Assembly (NCBI RefSeq): GCF_035083965.1
Contig: NC_089726.1
Coordinates: forward strand, 11,971,501 to 12,035,500
Length of the DNA stretch: 64,000 bases
Direction of reading: 5' to 3'
From: Branchiostoma lanceolatum
Lineage: Eukaryota; Chordata; Leptocardii; Amphioxiformes; Branchiostomatidae
The notes beneath the pieces are model-generated. The model did no database searches and was not told the origin of the DNA. It saw nothing but the letters and a program-made list of their open reading frames with translations. Shown in pieces: positions 38,110 to 50,600 of this stretch (position 1 is its first letter; each line of letters starts with the position of its first letter). Made by a program: the position numbers and the translations under genes.

Positions 38110-38525
38110 TTGTGTCCCACGTGACCGCAGCTCCCACCCTTCCGATGAGCAATGGTTCAACCCTCCCGCCGGCGCGGACACACCCCTGATCGCCTTGGCA
38201 ACACGTTGTGCATCACGTGTAGAGTGCCAGGACCTTACGGGCAGGAATGATTGTATCACCGCCCAACTACTTCAGGGCTAATGATCATTTATACGGGCGT
38301 CATTTGCATCTCATTGGCACATAATATATATCATTAGTTATTTAAGTACTTATAGAAGCGATTTTATTACTTTTACTGTATCTTATATGGTATAAAGAGT
38401 GATAATCTATCCACGCGGAGCGGTGTATTCCGGCGGTTGTGACTGTTGTTTTTCAGTCTGGAGTCCCAGTGTTATTTTGGGCGCGTGACGGACGCTGGAA
38501 TGCACACGTGAGGTCGCGTGATTTC
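38110..38525 (+). promoter_or_regulatory. bHLH-Orange gene promoter with E-boxes, class C sites and TATA
   Basis: CACGTG occurs at 38118-38123, 38214-38219 and 38505-38510; CGCGTG (class C, reverse CACGCG) occurs at 38482-38487 and 38515-38520. A TATAAAG lies at 38391-38397, so transcription could start near 38420, placing the last three sites in the leader. CACGTG is bound by CLOCK/BMAL-type activators and by the DEC/cwo class encoded here, so activation plus self-repression is plausible. Occupancy is not shown by sequence. Confidence 0.55.
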
Positions 38526-38630
38526 ACCATCGCAGCCTAGCTGGGCAGAGACCGACCAGTTCACTCACAACCCACAGTTCACTCGTCAGAGGTACACCCG
38601 TATGACAGACTGAGTAAGCAGCAGGCATAC

Positions 38631-41600
38631 ATGAGTGTAGACGTTCCCACCACTGTCGGAGCTTCCGACCCAGCTCTCGCGCTTCGACTGAACATGCAAA
38701 GAGACAACGAGGCCTACCCGCTACCTCCTCACAAGCGAGTCAAGACAGAAAACATGTCTTACGAGCTCCACGACAGGTAACAGTCTATCAATTATTCTTC
38801 CTAGTCATTTTAGATTCAATGTGTAAGGGTCTGCAAAATGTTCACTTTCCCTATTGATGCAATGATTTAAGTCAAAATAGTACAGTCTCTAGTCGTGGGC
38901 CCGTGCATTATGGCGTAAACAACTTTGTTAGGGTATATCGGTCAAGTAGGACACCCGAAGCGGCGGGGGTCAGACAAACAAGGCATCTACATCTAGCTAG
39001 GCTGTCCATGACGGCCGGACAGAGGACGACATGGCTGATAGTATTTCGGGGCCAATTTGCGTCATACCCTCAGGCATTCTTGCACAGTTTCTTATCTATC
39101 ATAGCCCTCGATTTATTAAAGCTCTGGGGGGAAATCGTAGGGACTGGTGAAACATTTTCAGCAGGCCACGTCACTGTGCCTTGCCTTTCTGCACTTTATG
39201 ATGTGCAATGAAGCTGGCGAGACCACAGGGTGTGTTTAAATGTCGTGTTTCTGCCAAATTATAGTGTGGCTGCCTCAAAATATACGATTTCATGTACATT
39301 TTAATGTTGCGATTTTTAAAAAAAACTTTTAAAAAACACCATTTCATTCATCAATATTCCATTTTTCTTTCTATTTGTAGCATATCTCCCGTTCACATGG
39401 CATTCATGACTGACTCCAGAGGATTCAGACGAAGAAACATGCAAGGCACCGAGGAACAACGGGTGAGTCTTCGGGAGGAGTCTTTTGTCCGTCCGCCTAT
39501 GCTCTTTACCAACGTTCGGTGATTCGGCACGAGCTCTGATCCTTCTCGGCGTGTTATATGTTAGATCGATATCATATCACATCAGAGCTAAGTATGTGCG
39601 CAGTATCGCACGTATATTTCAACTCGTTGCCGTACACATGCCGTGCGTATGAACTCGTGATGTACATCTGATAATGCTAATACTAATAGCTTCTCGTTAT
39701 GATGCGCACCGGTTGGCGGGAATAACATATGAGATGATCATAATTAGGCACGTTTTTCGTGCGTGAACCTCCTTGTACCGTCGCTGCCGTCAGTCGATTT
39801 TTCCGGGACGAGTCGTAAATGATTGTGACTGGTGGATACGAAATATTTCGGAAGAAAATTGTGATTTTATTAGTCGTTCAGTTACAAAGATCGTTTTATT
39901 CATGAATTGCTTAAAATGCGTGGATTAAAAAGAGCAACGGATGAACCAACGGGGGATCGCTGGGGTGTCAAAAGAAAATATGCACAGACACACAGCGTTG
40001 AATATTGAACACTGTCGTCCAGAAAAAAAGAAATGTTTACACCGATTCTTCCTGATTTGCCGCTTAAGGGCATTTTAGATGATGACTGATTAAGGTGCGA
40101 GAAGTAACGCAATGAAAATGGAATAACAGTTTCAGACATGGAATCCAATTATATATTGATAGACGCATGGAGGCTTGGAAGGTGCTGTAGTGATAGGTCT
40201 ATTCTGTATTAGTGTATATGTTAATAAATCCTCTTAGGGCCTGATTTTTTCTTTGAAATAGGTTGAAAAAAAGCCAGCTTTGGGACAACAAAAAACAAAA
40301 ATATACGAACCGTGGACTTGCATAGAATGTATTCACTAACATCTAACATTCAAGTCGTAAGCTGGCATATTCCTGACCACACGGCACTGGGCTCCCAAGG
40401 ACACCTGGATGTAGTCTCCACAGCAGGCTCTCTGGGCCTTTTTTGTGGGCTTTTTCTGATTACTTCTTTTTGTACTGGGTCGTTTGTGCAGCCAGCTCGT
40501 AACACTTAGGCCCGATGGCTGCACAAACGACCCAGTATGAAAAAAAGTCATCAGCTAGAAGTGTCTTATATGCCAAAAAAAGGCCCGCGCCCAGAGAGCC
40601 TGCTATGGAGACTAACCTGGATGTGTGACACAACTATTGAACACATGCGAAGGTCGTTCACTACACGCTCGAATCATTTCCGCAGACTTCCGCGACTGGG
40701 TTGAAAACGAAAAACACGAGTCAAAACTGACCCGGAGTCATTTTGTTTTTCCACGGACATGTGGTCATTTGATCCCACTGAATACCAATGGCAAACAATG
40801 GCCTCGCGTGTTGAACTCCAAAACAACAAGATGGCGCAGTGCACGAGACTTGCCGCGTCACAAGTGTGGCCTCGGGCAGGCGGCAGAGTCGGCCACGTTT
40901 TGTTTGGCCATCAAATGCATGGGTACCGCCAGCACAAGGCACACTTGTGAGGCTACAGGATTTTCTTCAGCCGAATCACTGCTACATTGTGAATCTCCGT
41001 GTTTTATGGTTCAGAAATATAAAACAAAGATCACGTCATTACACTGTTGTTAAGCGTCTAGTTTTTGCTGACTTGATACTATTTTCTAATTTTACCGTGC
41101 TTTGCTGGCTGCTGGTTTGCCAGCACGGATCAGAAACCTTCATATAATAATTAGTAAAGCTAATGGCGCTAGCTATCATGGCTATAGTAGAGTCCTACGC
41201 GTGGTGCCTGCGAAGGAGGCTAACCATTGTTGCTATCAAAACGAAGACATAACAGTTACACCAAGGAGGTTAAACCTCCTTGGTTACACACAGCTCTCAA
41301 GTCTACATTTTCCATTGTTTGAACTACAACGGGGGAGGTAGATACTGCGTAAAGGCTCCACGTCAGACTCATAGCCGCTCCAGATTATGTTTCAACCTAG
41401 AAATGATTTAGGTTTTGAAAATTTCTCACGAGATGTTTGTTGTCGGTCGTGATACAGGATCTACATAGAATTGTGGAGAAGAGAAGACGAGACCGAATCA
41501 ACGACTGCCTGGCCAACATCCGGGAACTTCTGCCAGAGGAACTAGTCAGACAAAAGGTGAGTTGTTTTCTATCCCTTTTTTCAGTCAACCCACAGACATG

Positions 41601-44600
41601 TTGTCCGCAATTTCGAAAAATTACACCACATGACAGGAGATGAAGATATTAGGTCTTTCGTCTGCTTCCAATTTTACTCACTTTTAAACGAATGATTTCG
41701 AACTGAAGCGTCACGAGATGCAAATCACATGGTAACGCCCCCGTTTCTGCTTTCCTTTTCGACTGAAGTTTCAAATTGCGTTACATCATTCCAGTGTATA
41801 TTATTTAAATATAGGATCAAAGGGTTATGTGTGTAGGTGTACTAAGGTGTGTTGATGTTGCGTAGGATGGTCGTGTGATTCATAAGACCCATGTCTGCCG
41901 TGCAGGAAATCACATATATGATATATTTTTCGCCATAGAATGCACACACATTCCAGTTTCAGATATCTATATGTATATGATTTTTTCGAAGGCAAAGTTA
42001 TCAAACCAAGCCACAAAGATAAGTATTCTGTTTTCTAGACCACGGGCTCCTCTAGGGACATGTGGTGGGTCTATTTTGGGTTTTTTGTACGGGCATGTTG
42101 GGTTGTTGCTGTGGCGACAGGCGGTCAGTGCTCCCTCCATGCATCCGAACAGATCTGCGAGCACGTCACGCAGTTTTGGAAACTCGTAAATTGAATGCTG
42201 AGCTCGGTGTCCGTTGTGAAAGAAACAGTTATAGGGTCAATCCCGTGTCGATATTTACGAGTCATCATTCCGTGAGAGTACTCTGTGATCCCTGTGCCTT
42301 TATCGATCTGTTTACTTCTCGCTGATTGGTCCTGCTGGACCTTATCTCGACAACGCCTACTACATGCCTCCTCTTGCACCTCCGGGCCATACCATTGGGT
42401 ACAGATGCTGGGGGTGGTCGGAGTCTTGTTTGTGCAGACGTGTTCATAAAAACGAGTTCTGTGCTTGTTTGGTGCTGCAAGTGGAAATTTCCATTCCATT
42501 TTGAACGTGGTAGATCACGTACTGTAGTGTGTTGGCCCACTATGCCGGACTTCCGTGCGCTATCATGACCGTTTGTTATGCACAGTATGTTCCCAACAGC
42601 GCCCTGCAGGAATGCCCATCGCACGATGGTAGTGCTGCGTGTAACATACACATCGCGTGGATGACGCAAGTGGAGCTGTTTGACATTCCATTTGGTGGAG
42701 GGAGATTTATTTTGGTGACCGGGCCGCTCTGGAGCGGCATGTACACGTCACGAGTCTGTCTCTACCGTTTACGTGCGCCTTACTTTGTCATTTACACTTG
42801 AATCGATTGCCAACAATACAGGAAAGGGTGGTTGATCTACTAAATGCATGTCCCATTTCTGTCTCAGCAGACCTCTTTTCCTGTAAGGCTGAGTCATGTC
42901 TTTACTGAGCCACGCCCCATCTTGCCCCTCTCACCTTTCGTGACCTTGCCATGACCCATTTTTGCCCCCCGTCACGCCATACGTTGTTTGCGAAATGCAA
43001 ATGTTTGCTCTTAGGTCATAAGTTGTATTCCTTATGTCAATTCTGCAGGTATCATTTTTGCTTCAGGTGAATGTTCCTTGTTACCATATGAAAAATGGAG
43101 GGTATGTTTTTGTCAGTGTTATCATGATAACTGAAGAAGGCCTGGGTGGATTGTCTTGATATTTGGTATGCGGGTAGGTCTTGTTTATTTCTGTAACTCG
43201 GTCCCTCTGGTAGTTGATAAAATGATGATAATGAGTTGAAAGATGCACACGAACATCGACCTCAAGGCCGTTCTGCAAGCAGACGCAGAGAACATGACCC
43301 ATGACCCTTTCAGGGCTGAAAACGTTTTCGACTTACCTCCCAACATCTGCTTGAAGTTTAACCTAATCCAACCCACCAAGGACGCGCCCATTAAAGATGT
43401 ATAGTTTGCTATTTCATACACGTACCCGAGAATAATGAGATCACGCAGCGATCACGATTTGCGTGATTCTTGCTTCCACCGGGTTATATAATATCCGTCT
43501 CCAACGTAGGCTGGACATAGGGTAATACATCATTTTGCGTGAAATCAACCCGAAAAGTATTTTAAGTAACATGTTTTGAGAATACATATGGCGGTTCCGA
43601 ATGTAGTGCAGGGTCAGCCAGGGTCTCGGACTTGTTGTGAAACCGTGCTCCGTCTGGTGTGGGCGTTCTAGCCGAGATGGAAATACTTGTAGAGCTAGTC
43701 ATTATGGTAATATGTGTGGTTGGTTCAGTCTAAAGATGACAAAAATTATCTGGAAAAATAAATCCAAAAATAGATGCAGCCAATTTGTCCTTCTTTCGTT
43801 GTTACATGCATACAACTTACAAGGTTCCAAAAATGTCAGTATGTGACCAATACGTTTGTGGACGAGCTAGGATCGATGGATTGGGAAATGCCATCCTAAC
43901 CGGACCGAACCAGTCATAACATAGCGGTGGTCTCGTCGGTGGTACTGACGTCAGCATTGACGTCACGGAAGCCCTCAGTAGAGCCCAGTCATCCCAATCA
44001 AGCTTCTCTAATTTGAGGGTATTGTGATGCCACAGAACATGTTATTACTAAGAAAGGTAACTGCGGCGTCATCGTTTGGAGAGGCGATGAAAAAGCGTCG
44101 TTATCTTGTACTGATAATGAGAACGGGGTGAACGTAAGGGATGGTTTAACACACTAGTATGAAGTCCTTTACCGACGAAAAGATCGCACTTAAAGTTGAT
44201 ACACGACTATAATTTCTTTTAAATTGTAAGAAGATATTTTCGCAGACAAAATATGTTTTTTAAGATGGGCCGTATGTTGTTGAAATGTTTCTGAGAAGGA
44301 TCGTGTGTTATCTTCAGGACATTTGTGATTGCTGAAGGTAGCCGTTATGTCTATTCAAAACAATTGTTTGTTGACTAGGTCGCTAAGAGTAGAAAATACT
44401 CATCTTGCACGAAACCCAACGGTGACTCACCAGTAAACAAATTAACTTAAGGGTGGGGAGACTGGTATTGTCTGTGTTGTGTCCGGTGGGGAGAATTAGA
44501 AGCTGGGTGTGTGCGACTGGCGACATTCCTCAGGTGGGCGAAAGTTTACAACTGAAAATGTGTTTTTGTAACAGCTGGGTCTTTATGTTTTTCCACGATC

Positions 44601-47600
44601 AGCCAAGCTGCTTCCATATCAAAGTCAAAATGCAGTCGAGGTTCGGCAAACCTAACATAGGTAACGTTACTTTGATATGTAGAAAAACAAATGCAAAACC
44701 AGGTTGGGTAGACATAGGTACAACACAATAAAGAAAGCGACAAGGTCAGGGCCCCATTGCCTCCCTTCTGGAAGATGGTATGCAGGTGTGCAGGTAATTA
44801 TTCCAGTAGTGAGAGTTAACACAATGACACCCTCACGTACTGACTAGACGAGTTTGGGTCGGTTGTTAGCGGCGCACCAAAATAACTTCTGTTTACTATG
44901 ATTGTCAAACACGTCCTCTCGTTATTTCAAAAATATACACAATAACTTGTTTGCGAACATAATAAGACATCCATGAAGTTATCATATTCAAAATGTTTCA
45001 TACTTAAAATGATAACCTACAAAACAAAAGCTACCAGTCAAGACCGCCGCACCTTTACCCTACTGGAGGTCATCGCGTGCAACCATAACGTTTTTCCAGG
45101 AAAATTGCTGGGCGTTTTGGGCTAGTCAGCACCGCACCTCGTGTCTGCCGCGGGGTAAACTTGACAGTTAACAAAGGCCAAACATCACCAAACACACCTC
45201 ACGCCGACCCTCCCCACATGCCATAAGCGTCAAACCTGAGCTGATTATCGTTCGGCGGGAAATTGTCTGTCTTTGGGGGGATATTTGGGATAGTCGATGC
45301 CCGACCCGTGCCTGTAGGGTACGAGTTGTTGTTCCAGTACCTTTGTACATACCTTTCTTCCACACTTGACTTGCAACAAACGAATGCCTTTTTACAAAAA
45401 GAGAACGAACACGTAGCCGTCACATTGTAATTTTGCCATAAAAATGTGTCGCTTTTGTCGGTAATGCTACTGTTTTCTGTGCCGACTGTGGATTCAGCAG
45501 ATATAGAGAATGTACATGATCTATCTAATGACAACCCGCACCTTCCAAGGTCAAAAAGCGCCTTAGGCTTGAGCAGATCTCGTCGTTACGGGCTAGGCCA
45601 GTAATGATGTCAGGGGATGGTGAGAATTATTGCTGTCGTCGTTGTTCTGTGTCAGGAGGCTATGGGGTAAAAAAGGAAGAAAACAATCCATCGGAAATTT
45701 GCACACATCCAGAAGATGATTTTTTTCTCTAAGCTAAGCCCCATGTAGCTTTGCAAACGTGTTGTTGTATTGCGTCAACGATTCCCGTAAATTACTGTAC
45801 CGAATCCTATTAGGTAAATGTATGAAATGAGGTCAACCTTTCATTTTGCATATCCCGGCGTCGCGCCGCGCCGGAGCATCACATGTTACACTCGTGTATC
45901 AGCAATTACCTGCCACGGGTAGAGCTCCTTTTGTCTCTAGTCACGTTTTGGCAACATTCCTCTAGGAATGCCGAACGGTGTGCATCGGCCCTTGATGCAT
46001 TTCTGTGACTTTAAGATAGCCTCCTCTCTCGTCAGTCTGTCTATGATTACCTCCCCACCTCCAAAAGAAAAGATTACCTGGTAGGGACTCAATTGCTTTG
46101 ACTTATCAACAACTGTGATATATTTATCAAATGTAAAAACCCTCGAGCTCTGCCTTATCAAACTCAATGCTAGTGCTGTATTCCGTCCCCGTGCCTGGTA
46201 TATTCATTGTCTACATGTAGCGAATATGAAATTTCCGTGTAATATCCTTGGTCCTCATTGGAGAAAAGGACTCATATATACACGTGTATTCTGTCATTGT
46301 ATTTTGCATTTACATCGCTTAATAGCCGCAGTAATGTCTCGTACAGCAGAATCTACCTCATCTACGCCGTACATAATAAGCACGTGGGAAGTAAGTAGAG
46401 CGTTGCTTCCGTGGACAGATCGTTAAGATGCCGTTGTTCCTTGAGGCGGAATTCTCCTCGCAGTCGTCACGTTTCCCAACACGAGCGGCTGATGAAAGCG
46501 GCGGATGGACCCTACCTTTCTGGTGCCGTGCGCAATACGTACTAAAGATCATGCGCCGCCGTCATCCCGGGGATTTACCGTCTCACGGCGGATTGACAGA
46601 TCTGTCAGTGTGTCGTGTTCGGATTTACAGTTTCAGTAATCCCCCTAGAGGGAATCTGACTCGCTTGTTGTTTATTAAGAATTGAATACTTGGATATTGA
46701 AATATAGAATCCAGAAAAACAAAAACATTAAACGGGTCGAAATAGATGGTTATCGAACTATATTTTTTAGATGGTTAGACCTATGAGGTGCGCATTTTTT
46801 TACCTGACTGGGTTCGTGAGAATTCTGGACCATCAGTTCGAGAATCTTGCATCCAACCCTTCATATGTCGTTATTGGACCAGTAAAAACGACTCTCACGT
46901 TTATGCTACATTTCAATGTCAACTGTATTACCACTACGGACGCACGCAAAATGACAACAACTGACTGTTTGTTTACTGTTCAGTACGTCTAAGGCGGGAC
47001 ACTAGGCGATCCAAATGCCTCATGTTGTGTGTTACATGTGATTGTGAGTAGACAGCCAACATGCACCAATTATCGCCTGAAGATCACGCGTGGCCTCGGC
47101 ATGTTATTCAGATTTGATTGCAGCCTACATATATGCGCAAATGCATAATATAAGGCCATATTTGGTCATGTTCTATACGTTATGGAAAAATGAGGTTTTA
47201 AACCAAGATGAAATTGCTCGTCCCCTAAAAAGACTATTATTGTCATTTCCGAAGGGCAGTCCGCAGGAAAATGTAGTTTACTACTAGTAAATGTCAACTA
47301 ACGCAGGTTTGTCTTTAAAATGACATTTTTGATAGATTCTCACGTTTATTCACGAACTAATTACGATATACGATATATCAATCATGGTGAAAAACGAACC
47401 ATGTTCTCACTCACGCTTCATTATTTGTACCGAGGCCAGCCTTCCAGATTCTACTTGAAGTTTGAAGTGCTGTCAAAGATGCAAATTAAGCTGGTCACGT
47501 TGTCGGCCACCTGAAACGTTTGAACGGAGCGGTACACGCGATTCTGAACCCTCCTTGAAGCCTTTGATATAACGAGCTATACTGATGGATATACGCAAAG

Positions 47601-50600
47601 AGTACCACTAATTGGATAACGTAAGGAATGAATGCCAACTTTAAGGCTGAATACGGCACAATCAGCAGTAAGGCTCTTCAGAGGGATGTCTCGCCAATTT
47701 GTGCGATATCAAAATGCGCCTCTCTGCTCTACTGAAACTGAATAGAAATCGGCTTGCACAAGGCCGCATGCACGCCGTATGCGGTTGGATGAAAGCCTTG
47801 TCGGGCATGTACATGAAGAGATGAGATGTTCACGTGGAGGTAAATGTGAGCCAGCCCGCCTCGGAACTATCGGTTGGTTTCAGTATTACAGGCCGTAACA
47901 CCAATTCGATCGCTTTCAAAACGTAGTGGTCAAACACTCAGAGATGTCATTAACTTCACAATGTATATGGATGAGACGATAGTGATCGTCCAGAGAACTG
48001 TGACACTTTGCCTATTCCCCAAGTTATTTACGGAGATAGCTATTCGTGAACCTTGCTTAACTATTGTCTACCTACTATCAAAGACGCAATGGACAAAGAG
48101 GGCATCCCGTAGAATCAAGTCAGAAATAGAAACTTTTTCCTTCCACTGCAGCGAACCTTTTTGTAAAGTGTTTTTAGCACAGCTGTCATAGCCTGATTTC
48201 ATACCCGATGGACAGGTAGCGTAACCTGTTGACGCATGAAAGCCCATCCAAGCCTTTTACTACCATAATGACTGCTGGCGTATATGCCTCCACTAATATG
48301 GTTCTTGCGTCTGTACGTGGGCTGCCTGCGAAACTCTACCAATACGCTGTAGACGTTTGTTTGATAATGATCATAATGTGGCGATGCCGTGGTCGCATCA
48401 TGTTGCGCACGGCATAGCACGTTTTCTGACACATTTTCTCTACCACTGGACTATATCGGGCGCTTTGCTAAGGAGATTTGGGTAGCGGGATGGATTACAC
48501 ACATGTAGCTATAGCCGGCTTCGTGGAATAGGCTCAGGAAAATGACCTTTAACTTTATGAAGTAAAGTTTAGCCGTTTTGTAAGATAGTTTTGAGAATTA
48601 AGCTCGCCGCTCGTGGCTCATATCATCTTTCAATCCGCTGAGATTCTATGATTTCAAGGGCTTTGACAGGGTTTAGACTTTAGAGATCACAAACAGCTTC
48701 ACCTGATCATTGAGGTCAGTCAGGATGATAAAGAAAGGGCAAAGGGTAGCGAAAATTATTGTATGGTCCTTTAATACCAGGGCCGTTTATATATCATTTC
48801 TGTGAAGTTTGAAGAAAACAGGCTGTATTTTTTTGAAAGGGAGATGCCAACTCATTGGACACATCGTAAAGAACGCACTGCTCAGCAATTTGTGGCCCGC
48901 GTCATTAGCAAGCTTTTAACCTTGTATTTTTATCGCAGAGACGCATATACAAATCGATAAGGTTCGTCAGGTGAGCTTACTGGGTGTCTGACAGACGACT
49001 CTTGTCACTCAAGCGCTAAAATCAATGGCCGATTCGTGTTAAGCCTGGTAATCTTCTATTTAAGATGCTCTATGCGGAATGAAAACCTTTTCAGGCGGAC
49101 GAATGAAGGGTCAGGCGCATGTCGGCCGATGGTAATGGATGGAAGGGCCACGCACTCGGCCACGTGAGGACTGCCGCCGGCTGACCTTTATTTTCGCACG
49201 GCATGGTTGTTGACTGGATCTATACATGTATCACTTTCCTGAAAACATCGATTTGATTATTGCGTCTCTGTGCATGTGCAAGGATGTCCATATTAGGAGA
49301 AACCGGCGGCACTGACTGTGTTCACGTTATATTACCCTGGGGGGCCCGCCCACCTCTCGGATGGGGTAACTGAACTCCGCTGTAAGGCAGGTGTGTTGTT
49401 GTCTAGTCACATTCAACAGAGCGTGGCTTACTAATTACAAGGAAGGGCCGTGTAAGACAAGTAAAGTTTTGTTCAATTTTCCCCTGTAGCTCGCGTTATC
49501 AACAGGCTTCAGTTGTCGGTGCCTTTTTTTCTGTGTTCATCTGGATTTCTTGATCTACGTTTCACTGCACCCCCCCCCCCCCACACACACACACATACAC
49601 ACACATTCCCAGGCAGCAAAAAGTCTGGAAAATATTTCTCTCGTTAGTATGCCGTACTTCTAATTGACTCTCCGCTCCGTGGCCTGTGTACTCACTGAGG
49701 TATTTGCACGATAGCCGGGCAGTGACACCAAGAGCCTTGTTAAGGTCGCTCGCCTTGACCTTTGGACCCTCTTGTAAAACTGCTTGTCGAGCATTTCACA
49801 CCACTGTTTTCTACCAATGAAAACTGTCACAGTCACCAAGATGTGTGCCAGTCCTTATGTACTTATCGTTGTTTCTCGGACGAGTTCTGTGAAATGAACT
49901 GCTGACTGAACTGCGATGCAGTCCAGCGAGGAAAGCGGGTACAGCATCAAACTTGGCACCCGTCCTTCTATCCTTAGATTTAGTTTCATCAAGTAAAAAT
50001 TCAGCCTAATTAACCTTCTTGACATTTATTTCCCCTTTTTTGTGCAGTCCTGTGGAAAAGCTGAGATCCTCGAGCTCACCCTGATGCATATGAAACACCT
50101 GCAGAAGCAGGTGCAGGCATACGAGCAGGGCAAGACTCCTCCTGCAGCAACACCTGTCATCCGCCAGGGGGACTTCCTAGCCGGCTACCGGGAATGCCTT
50201 GGAGAGGCCATCAGATACATGTCACAGGTATGTATTCAGAAATGGGGCATCAGTGCCAGTCTATCTGTGTTTTCCTGTTCTTCAAGGTTGTTTTTTGGAC
50301 AGTGGTTAAAGCCTTGTTTTGAATGATGTCAGGCTTAGTTTAGAGACAAGAATTGTAACATCACTTTTTGTTAGCTTCAGAAAAAGAAGTTTATTTTGTG
50401 TGTGCTTCAAATTATTACAGAGTCCTGTAGATGGTGTTAGCTGCGAGAAAATCGAGTCCCATCTCCGGAGACACTGCCAACGCTTGTCTCCATATCAGGG
50501 CTTCCCTGACACAGAAGAGACCCCTTGTGGATTGATTCGGGATAGCATCTCACCACAGCCAGAACAGCAGGTGAGAAATCAAGCAGCAAATAGAGGGGCA

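Larger units (their letters stand above)
28666..38400. other. Gene-poor interval rich in mobile-element remnants
   Basis: Apart from the separately listed repeats, retrotransposon pieces and regulatory sites, no host coding exon can be supported. The remaining open frames are short, AT-rich and without splice context. Confidence 0.55.
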
